Origin: Alcanivorax sp.
Lineage (GTDB): Bacteria > Pseudomonadota > Gammaproteobacteria > Pseudomonadales > Alcanivoracaceae
Direction: 5' to 3'
DNA: 64,000 nt
NCBI RefSeq assembly: GCF_017794965.1
Contig: NZ_CP051240.1
Coordinates: forward strand, 1,674,001-1,738,000
The position numbers were made by a program, and so were the translations under genes. This document shows positions 39,333 to 48,311 of this stretch, one piece after another (the stretch's first letter is position 1; the number at the start of each line of letters is the position of its first letter). The notes beneath the pieces were generated by a model. The model did no database searches. It saw only the letters and a program-made list of their open reading frames with translations, and was not told the origin of the DNA.

Positions 39333-40475
39333 ATGGCCACGCCCCAGGAGCTTGCCCGTTACCAGAAGGGGCCACAGAGCCCGCAGGAGCGGATCTGGTG
39401 GGACCGCTACTCCCACGACAACCTGAATCGCTGGCGCCAGATCCAGGACCCGCTGGCAGATCGCTGTGCGGCCCAGATCAAGTTCAGCCGCCCTTCCGGG
39501 CTGCTGGATGAGGTGGAACGGCGGGCGAAAGAGGAGGGCGGGGATTTCCAGGCCTTCCTGGACCATTGCCATACCGTGCCCTCATGGGTGGACTTCGAGG
39601 AGATGGAGCTGGGGCGCCGCATGTACCGGCGTAATGGTGCGCTGCAGGGGCTGGTGTTGATGTGTTCCAGCCTGGTTGAAGGCTATGCACATAACAAACC
39701 CTCCCAGGTATTGGTTGCCACAGGGCGGTTACAGAAGGACGTCTCACGCCGGATCTACGAAACCGGGCAGATGCTGCACAACATTGTTGGCGATGATGGC
39801 CTGAAGCCTGGCGGATTGGGGCATCGCACTCTGATGGAAGTCCGGTTGCTCCATGCCGCAGTGCGCCAGTTCCTGCGTAACAACCCCCGCTGGGATGTGG
39901 AAAAGTACGATATGCCCATCAATCAGGAAGACATGGCGGGCACGATTCTGGAATTCGACTTCATGGTAGTGCGCGGGCTGAAGCGACTGGGGGTCAATAT
40001 CAACCGCCGCGAACATGAATCCATGCACTATTTCTGGCGCTATGCCGGCTACCTGCTCGGTGTGGATGAAGCCTTACTGACTACCACCCTGGAAGAGCAG
40101 GAAATCCTGGCTCTTCAGCTTACTTCGCACCTTTATGATCCGACCCCAGACAGTGAGTCCTTGGCCAAGGCGCTGCTCAAGGACATGTCTGGCAAACCAC
40201 CGTTCAATCTGCCCTATGATGTGCTACTTGCCTTCAGTCGATATCTGATAGGGGACAGGGTGGCTGATGATCTGAACATTTACAGCTCGGTGCCTGCCAG
40301 CTCCGCAGTGCATATCGTCAAGACCGCCATTCGTGCCGCCAGTATCAGCATGCGCATCCTGCCAGACCCTGCCAAGCGCCTGGTGGAAGGCTTCAATCAC
40401 AATCTGGGCCGCCGCACACTGCAGCTGGGGCTGGGAGACAACCCCGCACGCTGGGGGTTCAAGTCGTTGGCGTAG
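39333..40475 (+). CDS. MpaB/Lcp-like (DUF2236) putative oxygenase
   Basis: A 380-residue helical protein resembling the DUF2236 family, which includes the heme b-containing latex-clearing protein and MpaB oxygenases. Supporting motifs are RLLHAAVRQFL (about 170-180, with the conserved Arg and His), MPINQEDMAGTILEF and HYFWRYAGYLLGV. The enzymatic substrate is unknown. There is no signal peptide, so it is cytoplasmic or membrane-associated. A reasonable ribosome site (AGAGAGGT) precedes the ATG. Confidence 0.75.
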   Translation: MATPQELARYQKGPQSPQERIWWDRYSHDNLNRWRQIQDPLADRCAAQIKFSRPSGLLDEVERRAKEEGGDFQAFLDHCHTVPSWVDFEEMELGRRMYRRNGALQGLVLMCSSLVEGYAHNKPSQVLVATGRLQKDVSRRIYETGQMLHNIVGDDGLKPGGLGHRTLMEVRLLHAAVRQFLRNNPRWDVEKYDMPINQEDMAGTILEFDFMVVRGLKRLGVNINRREHESMHYFWRYAGYLLGVDEALLTTTLEEQEILALQLTSHLYDPTPDSESLAKALLKDMSGKPPFNLPYDVLLAFSRYLIGDRVADDLNIYSSVPASSAVHIVKTAIRAASISMRILPDPAKRLVEGFNHNLGRRTLQLGLGDNPARWGFKSLA

Positions 40476-40506
40476 GGCGGCTTGATGCTCGAACCCTGAG
40501 GGACCT

Positions 40507-40530
40507 TCTCGTGCAAGCACGCTCCCATGG
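40507..40530 (-). repeat. REP-like element (GGGAGCGTGCTTGCACG type)
   Basis: On the minus strand the sequence ATGGGAGCGTGCTTGCACGA matches the shape of Pseudomonas-type REPs (GTGGGAGCGxGCTTGCxCGCGA). It lies between the convergent MpaB-like and prc genes. Confidence 0.6.
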
Positions 40531-40586
40531 GACAGGCATCTGCGAGAGTCAAAATGCGGCGGTGAAATCCTGTTCCCCTAAACAGA

Positions 40587-40619
40587 GAAACCCGCCGGCT
40601 TGCCAGCCTGACGGGTTTC
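40587..40619. terminator. Hairpin between MpaB-like gene and prc
   Basis: GAAACCCG pairs with CGGGTTTC around a nested GGCT/AGCC hairpin. The AAAC/GTTT edges could serve both convergent genes, but no long T run follows. Confidence 0.45.
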
Positions 40620-40688
40620 GGACTTCGCTAAATCAAACTGTGGGATAGCTGTGGCGTGTCGCCGGCTTTGTGAGAGCGAGAGAATCTT

Positions 40689-42794
40689 TCAGCCTTTGCG
40701 TGCCACCTGGTTGTCACGAATCAGGTCGATGAGATCCACCAGGATTTCCCCGGTTTCGCGCACGTAAGGGTCCTCGTCCATGGCTTCCTCATGACTTTGC
40801 GGGTCCAGGGCCCGCTGCTCCTCAAGGTCGCGCAGGGCCTTGATATCGGCAAGAGGCTCTTCATCCCGGGCTTCACGGCGAGCATTCTCGATGGCCAGCC
40901 GCTGGGCATCAAAATCTTCCTGCATGGACGCCCGCTGCTCCATGTTCAGCGAGAGCTCATCCCGGTTGCGGTTATGGTCGAGCAGGGTGCGCAGTGATTC
41001 CACGTAGACAAATTCCGGGTCTTTCTCGATGCGGCTGTCGTGGCGCTCTCTCAGCATGGGCAGGTAGGGCACCATGTCACTGACGCGTTGATAGTTGGCC
41101 GACTCGATCTCATCCCAGGGCATGGCGTTGGGCAGAGAGCTTTCTCCCACATCCCCCTTGTCGATCAGCGAGGGCATATCCACATCCGGGACAATGCCGA
41201 GGTTCTGGTTACTGGATCCAGATACTCGATAGAACTTGGCATTGGTCATTTTCAATTTGCCGTGGTTCAGATCCAGCAGGGTCTGCACGGTGCCTTTGCC
41301 GTAAGTCTGATCACCAACGATCAGGGCCCGGCCATAATCCTGCATGGCTCCGGCGAAAATTTCGGAGGCGGAAGCGCTGTAGCGGTTTACGATCACCGCC
41401 ATGGGGCCGGCGTAGAGCACCCCGGGAAACTTGTCCGCTTCTACACTGACCCGACCACTGGATTCACGCACCTGGACCGTGGGGCCGCGGTTGATGAACA
41501 GGCTAACCAGCTTGTTCACTTCCAGCAGGGAGCCGCCGCCGTTGTTGCGCAGGTCGATGACGAGACCATCGATATTTTCCTTGCGCAGCTCTACCAGGAG
41601 CTTGGCCACATCGCTGGTGGTGCTGGTGTAATCCGGGTCGCCACGGTGGAAAGCGGCAAAGTCCAGATAGAATGCCGGAATCTCGATCACGCCCAGCTTG
41701 CGGGTTTCGCCCTCACGCTGGATTTCGATAATGTCTTTCTTCGCCGCTTGTTCCTCAAGCACCACTTTATTACGAATGATGCTGATCACACGGGTGTCGT
41801 GCTCGCTGTTGGTGCCGGCCGGGATGATTTCCAGATTGACCTTGGTGCCCTTGGGGCCACGAATCTGATCCACCACCTCGTCAAGACGCAGACCGATCAC
41901 CGGGACAGGGGAGGCGTCCTCCTGTGAAACGCCCACGATACGATCTGCCGGCTTCAATTGACCGCTCTTGGCCGCCGGACCGCCGGGCACCAGACGCACC
42001 ACCTTGGTATAGCCGTCTTCGTACTGCAGTACAGCCCCGATGCCTTCCAGGGATCGGCTCATGCTGATATCGAAGTTCTCGGAGTTGTGCGGGGTAAAGT
42101 AGGTGGTGTGTGGATCGAACGTCTGGGTCAGGGCATTGATGTAGACCTGAAACACGTCCTCAGGGGTGTTTTGCTTGATACGCTTTAGCTGGCTCTCGTA
42201 GCGGCGGGTCAGGCGTGTCTTGATGTCCTCATCAGCAGTGCCATTGAGACGCATGGTCAAGACCGCATTCTTGAACTGGCGCTCCCAGATGTCGGCGAGG
42301 GCGGCTTCGTCTTTGGCCCAGTCGGCCTCTTCCCGATCCACACGAACGGTGTCAGCGCCATCGAACGTCAGTTCTGACAGGTCGCCATTGACCATTTCCA
42401 GCATGGCATCGAGGCGCTCCTCGATACGGCTCTGGAAACGGTTGAAGATGGTATAGCCTGCTTCGAGCTCGCCATCCTTGAGTTGATCATCCAGCACTTT
42501 GCGGTAACGCTCGAATTCGTCGATATCGCTGGCCACAAAGTAGAGACGGTTGGGATCCAGATCCTTCAGATACTGGTCCAGTACGCGGCTGGAAAGCGCA
42601 TCATTGAAGTCCAGCTTGCGGTAGTGGTACTTGAGCTTGTCCGAAATTTCCTCGGCTGCATCCCTTTGCTCGCTGGTCGGTTTCAGGGCGCCTTCAATCT
42701 CTGGCGCAGCACGCAGGCTGCCAGTGACTTGAAGTGTGCCGCCCAGAAGCAGCACCGCCAGACCGACTGGAAACATTTTACGGACTAATGACAT
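40689..42794 (-). CDS. prc: Tail-specific periplasmic protease Prc (Tsp)
   Basis: A 701-residue C-terminal-processing protease. The signal peptide is MFPVGLAVLLLGGTLQVTGS. An N-terminal helical region with LDPNRLYF is followed by a PDZ domain (about 240-330, RSLEGIGAVLQYEDG, VRLVPGGPAAKSGQL). The S41 catalytic core has the nucleophile Ser475 in YSASASEIFAGAM and general base Lys500 in YGKGTVQ. The length fits E. coli Prc (682). I take the ATG at 42794; a TTG four codons upstream is also open. It degrades proteins with nonpolar C-termini and processes lipoprotein or cell-wall enzymes. Confidence 0.95.
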   Translation of the reverse strand: MSLVRKMFPVGLAVLLLGGTLQVTGSLRAAPEIEGALKPTSEQRDAAEEISDKLKYHYRKLDFNDALSSRVLDQYLKDLDPNRLYFVASDIDEFERYRKVLDDQLKDGELEAGYTIFNRFQSRIEERLDAMLEMVNGDLSELTFDGADTVRVDREEADWAKDEAALADIWERQFKNAVLTMRLNGTADEDIKTRLTRRYESQLKRIKQNTPEDVFQVYINALTQTFDPHTTYFTPHNSENFDISMSRSLEGIGAVLQYEDGYTKVVRLVPGGPAAKSGQLKPADRIVGVSQEDASPVPVIGLRLDEVVDQIRGPKGTKVNLEIIPAGTNSEHDTRVISIIRNKVVLEEQAAKKDIIEIQREGETRKLGVIEIPAFYLDFAAFHRGDPDYTSTTSDVAKLLVELRKENIDGLVIDLRNNGGGSLLEVNKLVSLFINRGPTVQVRESSGRVSVEADKFPGVLYAGPMAVIVNRYSASASEIFAGAMQDYGRALIVGDQTYGKGTVQTLLDLNHGKLKMTNAKFYRVSGSSNQNLGIVPDVDMPSLIDKGDVGESSLPNAMPWDEIESANYQRVSDMVPYLPMLRERHDSRIEKDPEFVYVESLRTLLDHNRNRDELSLNMEQRASMQEDFDAQRLAIENARREARDEEPLADIKALRDLEEQRALDPQSHEEAMDEDPYVRETGEILVDLIDLIRDNQVARKG

Positions 42795-42967
42795 GCGTTT
42801 TCTCAATGGTTTACCTTGTTTGTGACCGGAAAGCGGCTGACCATATTCAAGCCGGCTATATTGCTAGACCCGATCAGCTCTTTGGTGTTCCCGTGGACGC
42901 AATATGGCAACACCAACTACCAGAATTTCATACACTTAGATGTAAACCCTAGCGCAAGGGGGAAGGT

Positions 42968-44191
42968 TTGCACAGACTCTTCAGCCTGTTTTTCCTCGCG
43001 GGCGTCGCCGGCGCCTGTATTCAGTTGCTTATGGGGGATATGGAGGCTCCCGGGCGATTAGTCAATGCGCTGTGGGCCGCCGCGGACCTGGCCGTGGAGG
43101 TGTCCCTTGGACTGATCGGCGTACTTGCGCTGTGGAGTGGCCTGTTCCGGCTGGCCGAAGCCAGTCGTCTGGCAGACCGGCTTTCAGCCTGGTTAACACC
43201 GCTGCTGGGCAAGCTGATGCCAGGCCTGCAAAACAACCGGGCCGCCACTGCACCGGTCACCATGAACCTGGCCGCCAATATGCTGGGCCTGGACAACGCC
43301 GCCACCCCATTGGGACTCAAGGCCATGGAGGCGCTTCAGGCCAATAATCCCAGGCCAAAGGTGGCCACAGACAGCCAGATCATGTTTCTGGTATTGAATA
43401 CGTCCTCTGTCACGCTGGTGCCCGTCACCGTGCTGCTTTTTCGCGCCCAGCAGGGCGCAGAAGATCCTGCAGCCATTTACTTGCCGTTGCTGATGGCCAC
43501 CACCGTATCCACATTTGTGGGGGTATGGGTCACCAGCCGGGTGCAGAGAATTTCCCTGTTTCAGCCCCTGCTTTTGCTGGTGGCAGGCTTGTGGCTGGCG
43601 CTGCTGGGCGCACTGGGGCTGCTGGTCTGGTTTGCACCGACAGACGCGGCCAATACCTTGTCCAGCTTGCTGGGCAACGGGATCCTGCTGGTGGTACTCG
43701 CTGCATTCTTCATTGCCGCGTGGCGTACCCGTCTGGACAGTTATGATGTCTTCGTTGAGGGGGCCAAGGAGGGCTTTACCACGGCTGTTCGCATTATCCC
43801 TTATCTGGTTGCCATGCTGGCGGCCATCGCCATGCTCAGGGCGGGCGGGGTACTGGAATTATTTCTCGGCGGGCTTCACTGGCTTGCTGCCGCCATGGGC
43901 ATGGATACCCGTTTTGTGGAAGCCCTGCCAGTGGCGCTCATGAAGCCTCTCAGTGGTTCTGGTGCCCGGGCTGCCATGATCGATGTAATGCAGACCCAGG
44001 GAGTGGATTCCCTTGCCGGTCGGATGGCGGCAGTGATGCAGGGCTCCACGGAAACCACGTTCTATGTACTGGCGGTGTATTTTGGCAGCGTGGGCATTCG
44101 TGATTTCCGCTATGCCCTGTGGTGCGGCCTTGCGGCAGATGCGGCCGGGTTGCTGGCCGCCATACTGATCAGTTATGCGTTCTGGGGCTGA
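42968..44191 (+). CDS. Fused SpmA-SpmB nucleoside-recognition membrane protein
   Basis: A 407-residue membrane protein with two Gate/nucleoside-recognition domains: an SpmA-like half (about 1-200, NMLGLDNAATPLGLKAMEALQ and LNTSSVTLVPVTVLLFRA) and an SpmB-like half (about 235-400, FVEGAKEGFTTAVRIIPYLVAMLAA and MKPLSGSGARAAMIDV). In Bacillus the two are separate spore-maturation proteins; many proteobacteria have the fusion and do not sporulate, so the role is unknown (transport is likely). The start is a TTG at 42968 behind GGGGGAAGG. The 3' end overlaps the convergent alkB gene by 19 nt. Confidence 0.88.
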   Translation: MHRLFSLFFLAGVAGACIQLLMGDMEAPGRLVNALWAAADLAVEVSLGLIGVLALWSGLFRLAEASRLADRLSAWLTPLLGKLMPGLQNNRAATAPVTMNLAANMLGLDNAATPLGLKAMEALQANNPRPKVATDSQIMFLVLNTSSVTLVPVTVLLFRAQQGAEDPAAIYLPLLMATTVSTFVGVWVTSRVQRISLFQPLLLLVAGLWLALLGALGLLVWFAPTDAANTLSSLLGNGILLVVLAAFFIAAWRTRLDSYDVFVEGAKEGFTTAVRIIPYLVAMLAAIAMLRAGGVLELFLGGLHWLAAAMGMDTRFVEALPVALMKPLSGSGARAAMIDVMQTQGVDSLAGRMAAVMQGSTETTFYVLAVYFGSVGIRDFRYALWCGLAADAAGLLAAILISYAFWG

Positions 44192-44799
44192 ATGATCTTT
44201 CTGAAGGTAAGGTTGATCCGGCCTTCATGAACCCGGGCGCGGCGGGGCAGAGCGTGCTGAAAACGTGCCTGGACAGCCGGACTCATCAACAACAGGGAAT
44301 TGTGTCTCAATTCCAGGCTGGCGCACTGCTTGCGGTTGCCATAGCGTGGACGGAAAACAAAATCCCGACTGACGCCGAGGCTGAGTGACGCGATCCAGGG
44401 CGTGGTGCCCAGCTCCGGTTCGTCATCACTGTGATAGCCCATACAGTCGTTACCGTCCCGGTAGAGGTTACCCAGCACACTGTTGAAGCGTTGCCCGGTG
44501 AGTGATTCCACATGCTCGAGAACCGGGCGCAGTACATCAGGCCAGCCGCTGGCGCGTTCTGTCAATCCGGAATATCGGTAGCTCACCCCCTGTTCACCTT
44601 CCCAGACTGTCAGTCTTGGTGTGGAGTAAGACCTGCCAAACACCGTCACTTGAGGCTGATGCCAGTCAAGTGCCTGTTCAAGCCGGCCATACAGGTTTCG
44701 CTCCACACCGTCGGGCAACGCCGTCTGCCACAGCCACAGTCTGGCCTCGTCGTCGAGCGTAACAATTTCAGGTTGGCAAGCACCGGGGTTGGCGGTCAT
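44173..44799 (-). CDS. alkB: AlkB-family Fe(II)/2-oxoglutarate dioxygenase
   Basis: A 208-residue DNA/RNA dealkylation repair enzyme by family. Iron ligands are His123 and Asp125 in YHSDDEP and His182 in FQHALP. The 2-oxoglutarate-binding arginines are Arg194 and Arg200 in RINLTFRKI. The substrate lid contains SVLGNLYRDGNDCMG. The pattern is closer to the ALKBH2/3-type bacterial AlkB than to E. coli AlkB, whose size is similar (216). It is monocistronic and convergent to the SpmAB gene. Confidence 0.9.
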   Translation of the reverse strand: MTANPGACQPEIVTLDDEARLWLWQTALPDGVERNLYGRLEQALDWHQPQVTVFGRSYSTPRLTVWEGEQGVSYRYSGLTERASGWPDVLRPVLEHVESLTGQRFNSVLGNLYRDGNDCMGYHSDDEPELGTTPWIASLSLGVSRDFVFRPRYGNRKQCASLELRHNSLLLMSPAVQARFQHALPRRARVHEGRINLTFRKIIQPQNA

Positions 44800-44856
44800 G
44801 ATCAGCTTCTATGGCAATGGGTGCCGAAGTAACAATTCGCGATACAAGGACGCATC

Positions 44857-45813
44857 ATGCTGCATCTTTTCAACATTGAAAACGGTGTACTTCGAGAAAA
44901 AGACAGCGCCTCTCATCCTGCTGACGGCGCCCTGATTGGCCAGGCCAGCTGGCTGGACGTGGTTGAACCGGACGATGCCGAGCGGGGACTGGTGCAATCG
45001 TTCTTCGAGGACGCCTTGCCCTCGGACGACAAGGAAGAGATCGAATCCTCTGCCCGTTATTTCAGTGATGAGCACGGGCTGCATGTCCACTCCCTGTTTC
45101 TGATGCAATCCGATGGCCGCTCCCGGACCTCCTCGGTGGCGTTTGTGGTGCAGGATGACCGGCTGATTTCCTTCCGTGATGATACCCGCATGGCGGATTT
45201 CCGCCTGATGCGCATGCGTATACGCCGGGGCTGGGTAAAGGCCTCCCAGCCAATGGACATTCTGCTCAGCATTCTGGATCAAAAGGTGGAAAATCTGGCG
45301 GACGCCATTGAGGACGTGCACCGTGATCTGGAACAGGTGGGCTACAGTGTACTGGAAGAAGAAAATGGCGAGCTGGACCAGGACATCGAACGTCTTGCAC
45401 GGCTTGAGGACACCAACGGCAAAATCCGATTGTGTCTGATGGACACCCAGCGCTCCATTTCCTTTATTCAGCGCTATGTGCGCTCAGACAAGTCCCGCCG
45501 CCGGACCTGCTCCGAAATCCAGCATGACCTGGATACCCTGATGTCGCACACCACATTTCTGTTCGACAAGATCAACTTCCTGATGGATGCCGCCCAGGGG
45601 TTCATCAACATCCAGCAGAACCAGATCATCAAGATTTTTTCCATAGCCGCGGTGGTGTTTCTGCCCCCCACCATGATCGCCAGTATTTACGGCATGAATT
45701 TCCGGGTCATGCCGGAATTGGCACTGGAATTTGGTTACCCCATGGCGATTGGTTTGATGATCCTGTCGGGAATCGCGCCGTACTGGTATTTCAAGCGCAA
45801 GGGGTGGCTGTGA
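44857..45813 (+). CDS. CorA/ZntB-family divalent metal transporter
   Basis: A 318-residue homopentameric channel-type transporter. The large cytoplasmic alpha/beta domain (about 1-255) includes the long stalk helix. Two C-terminal TM helices (about 258-278 and 290-310) flank the pore-mouth signature GMN at 279-281, followed by FRVMPELALEFGYP. The N-terminal half resembles the CorA-II/ZntB-like branch more than classic CorA. It moves Mg2+, Co2+ or Zn2+; the ion is not decidable. A heptamer array begins 6 nt past the stop. Confidence 0.88.
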   Translation: MLHLFNIENGVLREKDSASHPADGALIGQASWLDVVEPDDAERGLVQSFFEDALPSDDKEEIESSARYFSDEHGLHVHSLFLMQSDGRSRTSSVAFVVQDDRLISFRDDTRMADFRLMRMRIRRGWVKASQPMDILLSILDQKVENLADAIEDVHRDLEQVGYSVLEEENGELDQDIERLARLEDTNGKIRLCLMDTQRSISFIQRYVRSDKSRRRTCSEIQHDLDTLMSHTTFLFDKINFLMDAAQGFINIQQNQIIKIFSIAAVVFLPPTMIASIYGMNFRVMPELALEFGYPMAIGLMILSGIAPYWYFKRKGWL

Positions 45814-45818
45814 AGAGC

Positions 45819-45853
45819 AGTTAATAGTTAACAGTTAACAGTTAATAGCTAAG
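45819..45853 (+). repeat. Heptamer array after the corA-like gene
   Basis: Five units, AGTTAAT, AGTTAAC, AGTTAAC, AGTTAAT and AGCTAAG, begin 6 nt past the stop. Each of the first four contains TAA. Since seven is not a multiple of three, the array gives stops in all three frames. Confidence 0.85.
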
Positions 45854-45896
45854 TCAAAAGCAAAGACTGCGACGCTGCGGCGAGTTGGAATTTTAC

Positions 45897-45922
45897 TGTA
45901 GGAGCACCACTTGAGGTGCGAA
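45897..45922 (+). repeat. REP-like element
   Basis: TGTAGGAGCACC, ACTTGA and GGTGCGAA resemble the TGTAGGAGC...GCGA REP class of pseudomonads. The hairpin arms are GCACC (45904-45908) and GGTGC (45915-45919). It sits between convergent genes. Confidence 0.55.
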
Positions 45923-45975
45923 CCTTGCGCAGCAAGGGCCGGCATTAACCGGCGATTGGAGGGTGATTAAATACG

Positions 45976-46001
45976 AAAACCCCGCCGCTGCGGTTTTTTT
46001 T
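45976..46001 (+). terminator. Intrinsic terminator in the corA/MBL gap
   Basis: An imperfect GC-rich hairpin (AAAACCCCGC...GCGG) is followed by eight T. It would stop transcription from the corA side. Confidence 0.65.
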
Positions 46002-46007
46002 GGTTTT

Positions 46008-46051
46008 CGTAACTCGTAACTCGTAACTCGTAACTCGTAACTCGTAACTCG
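46008..46051 (-). repeat. Perfect heptamer tandem array (AGTTACG x6) beside the MBL stop
   Basis: Six identical copies of CGTAACT on the plus strand (AGTTACG on the minus) occupy 46008-46049. Degenerate units run on to the TAA stop of the MBL gene at 46066. On the minus strand the frame through it stays open and would read VTSYELR repeats. It is related to the AGTTAAC arrays at 27680, 27801 and 45819. Confidence 0.9.
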
Positions 46052-46065
46052 CTTCTCATCCGTCG

Positions 46066-46902
46066 TTACTCGTTTCTGCGCCATCCGCCTTCAGATTCTT
46101 CCGCCTTGCCATCCTCGGCCAGCTTGATCAGGTGGGCGAGCAGGGAGAATTCGGCGACGCCGTGGAGGAAGGCGGGGACGTCGTTGTAGACGCTTTTTAC
46201 CAGCTGGTTCACCGGTGCTGCTTCTGGCAAGAGGCAATCGAGCACCTTGTCTTCCCGTTTCTGTCGATGGGCGAGGGTATGGCTGAGCGCGGTTTCAGGG
46301 TCGTCGATCACGTCTCCGTGGCCCGGTGCCATCATGGTAATGCCGCGTCCCTGGAGCTTTCGCAGCGAGGCGAAATAGGCACCCATGGAACCGGAAGGCG
46401 GGGCGATTACCACGGTAGAGCCCTGGATCAGGTGATCACCAGTAAACAGCAGACCGCTGTCACTGAGAAAACACAGATGATTGGAGACATGGCCCGGTGT
46501 CTCTATCACTTCCAGCGTTGTACCGCCGCAATCAATCTGATCACCTTCCGCAAGCAGGGTATCTGCCTGCCAGCTCTCATCCTGCAGGCCATCATCGGGC
46601 ACAAAGGGGCCAAGACATCGCGCGCCCGTTGCCGCAACCAGAGCCAGAGCCCCCGGGGAATGATCCCGGTGGGTGTGGGTGACAATCACCTGGGAAATGG
46701 GCTTGCCCAGGTCTTTCGCTGCATGGAGCAGCGCCTGCAAGTGGTCATGATCCTCCGGGCCGGGATCAATAACAGTGAGGCTATCCTTGCCATACAGGTA
46801 ACTGTTGGTGCCAGGGCCGGTCATCATACCCGGGTTGCGTGCCAGCACTCGCCACGCATTTGGACCGATGGGCGTGGCCTGGCCTGGGATCAAGGACGCC
46901 AT
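46066..46902 (-). CDS. Metallo-beta-lactamase-fold hydrolase (LACTB2-like)
   Basis: A 278-residue MBL-fold protein. The zinc motif is HTHRDH (His76, His78, Asp80, His81), followed by ETPGHVSNHLCF, LFTGDHLI and MAPGHGDVI. The opening GPGTNSYLYG and the C-terminal helical part with EDKVLDCL and HLIKLAEDGK match the LACTB2/RNase-like or glyoxalase II-like group. It is likely a thioester, phosphoester or RNA hydrolase; the substrate is undecided. Its last codons merge with degenerate heptamer units. Confidence 0.85.
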   Translation of the reverse strand: MASLIPGQATPIGPNAWRVLARNPGMMTGPGTNSYLYGKDSLTVIDPGPEDHDHLQALLHAAKDLGKPISQVIVTHTHRDHSPGALALVAATGARCLGPFVPDDGLQDESWQADTLLAEGDQIDCGGTTLEVIETPGHVSNHLCFLSDSGLLFTGDHLIQGSTVVIAPPSGSMGAYFASLRKLQGRGITMMAPGHGDVIDDPETALSHTLAHRQKREDKVLDCLLPEAAPVNQLVKSVYNDVPAFLHGVAEFSLLAHLIKLAEDGKAEESEGGWRRNE

Positions 46903-46969
46903 AGAGACTCCAGGGTGTCAGGAACGCGAATTGTGACCATTATCACCCCATCTTGCCAGTCCAGTCCGC

Positions 46970-47452
46970 TCAGGGCGAAGGGTAGGCGAGTCTGGATACC
47001 GGCGACACCTCCCATTTATCTGCCTGTTTATTCCCTGGTGGGTGGCGGGTCACCATTGCAAACGGGTAATGCCGGCCAGCGGGAATAAACAGCAACAAGG
47101 TGTCTTCCTGCTGGTCCAGAATGACGCAATCCGCCTGACTGTCCGGGCAGGAGAGCGCTGTAGCGCGCAGTGTCACCCCGGCCAGATCTAGCTCACTGTC
47201 GTTGAAAAGCGTCCCGGTGAAGCGCACACCGGATTCAGAGCGCACTGGTTCGTCAACCTGTATCCGCAGCTGCTCCGGTGGCAGGGTGACCTGGTCATTC
47301 TTGCCCTGTTTGATGACACCGTAAGCGAGAATGGCCACTGCAACTGCCGTGACTGTGGCAGTGACGGCAAAAACCCGCTTTCCTCTTTGCCAGCTGGCCA
47401 TAAGCAGGGCAATTACCGCGATAACCACAGTCAATATCAGCAATAGGCGCAT
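46970..47452 (-). CDS. Small membrane protein of unknown function
   Basis: A 160-residue protein with two TM segments (about 3-20 and 28-46) and an extracytoplasmic domain of about 110 residues. That domain contains FTGTLFNDSELDLAGVTLRATALSCPDSQADC, described as residues 78-109, with two cysteines that could pair. A strong AGGAGGTGAA ribosome site stands directly before the ATG, so it is a real gene. No family is recognised. It lies upstream of, and in the same direction as, the MBL gene with a 67-nt gap. Confidence 0.75.
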   Translation of the reverse strand: MRLLLILTVVIAVIALLMASWQRGKRVFAVTATVTAVAVAILAYGVIKQGKNDQVTLPPEQLRIQVDEPVRSESGVRFTGTLFNDSELDLAGVTLRATALSCPDSQADCVILDQQEDTLLLFIPAGRHYPFAMVTRHPPGNKQADKWEVSPVSRLAYPSP

Positions 47453-47526
47453 TTCACCTCCTCTTTTGCAGACCTGCGCTGCTTAGATTCTTATAATTCC
47501 GCCAGAGACATGTAAAGGAGAACATC

Positions 47527-48300
47527 ATGCTGATCGTGGTATCCCCGGCGAAAACGCTGGATTATGAAAGCCCGCTCCCCCCGCTGAAGACCACCCAACC
47601 CCGTCTTCTTGATGACAGCGAGGTACTGATTGAGCGTGCCCGGCAGCTTTCCCCGGCGGATGTGGGCAGCCTGATGAAAGTCAGCGACAAGATCGCTCAT
47701 CTCAACGTTGAGCGTTTTGCCCAATGGCAGCGCCCGTTCAACAAGACCAATGCCCGTCCGGCTGCGTTTGCCTTCAAGGGCGACGTCTATACCGGCCTGG
47801 AAATCGCGTCCTTTACCGACAAACAACTGGAGCGGGCACAGCAGGAATTTCGCATGTTGTCAGGACTCTACGGTGTATTGCGACCGCTGGACCTGATGCA
47901 ACCCTACCGGCTCGAAATGGGCACAAAGCTGGACAACGAGCGCGGCAAGGACCTCTATGCCTTCTGGGGCCATACCATCACGGATCAGCTGAATGCCGAT
48001 ATGAAAGCACAAAAAACGGATGTGCTGATCAATCTGGCGTCTAACGAGTATTTCAAGTCCGTCAAGAAAAAGGACATCAACGGCCGTATCATCGAACCGG
48101 TTTTCCAGGACGAAAAGAACGGCAAATACAAGGTAATCAGCTTCTACGCGAAGAAAGCGCGAGGACTGATGGCTGCATGGATTTTGAAAAAGGGCATCAA
48201 GGATCCAGACAAATTGGTCAATTTCGATGTGGCAGGCTATCGCTACTGTGAATCAGAATCCACCGCTGACAAGCCGGTGTTTCGTCGCGAAGAGCAGTAA
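47527..48300 (+). CDS. yaaA: Peroxide stress protein YaaA (UPF0246)
   Basis: A 257-residue cytoplasmic protein that matches YaaA in length and motifs: the opening MLIVVSPAKTLDYESPL, FNKTNARPAAFAFKGDVYTGL (about 74-94), MLSGLYGVLRPLDLMQPYRLEMGT in the middle and INLASNEYFKSVK. In E. coli YaaA lowers free iron during H2O2 stress. A ribosome site AAAGGAGAA precedes the ATG. It is monocistronic. Confidence 0.95.
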   Translation: MLIVVSPAKTLDYESPLPPLKTTQPRLLDDSEVLIERARQLSPADVGSLMKVSDKIAHLNVERFAQWQRPFNKTNARPAAFAFKGDVYTGLEIASFTDKQLERAQQEFRMLSGLYGVLRPLDLMQPYRLEMGTKLDNERGKDLYAFWGHTITDQLNADMKAQKTDVLINLASNEYFKSVKKKDINGRIIEPVFQDEKNGKYKVISFYAKKARGLMAAWILKKGIKDPDKLVNFDVAGYRYCESESTADKPVFRREEQ

Positions 48301-48311
48301 AAGGCGGGTTT

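Noticed and set aside
46008..46051. Short tandem repeats as a CRISPR array
   Set aside because: Units are 7 nt and directly adjacent, without spacers; no cas genes are near.
45893..46084. Minus-strand open frame reading VTSYELR repeats
   Set aside because: It is the translation of the heptamer tandem array; it has no ribosome site and no other protein-like sequence.
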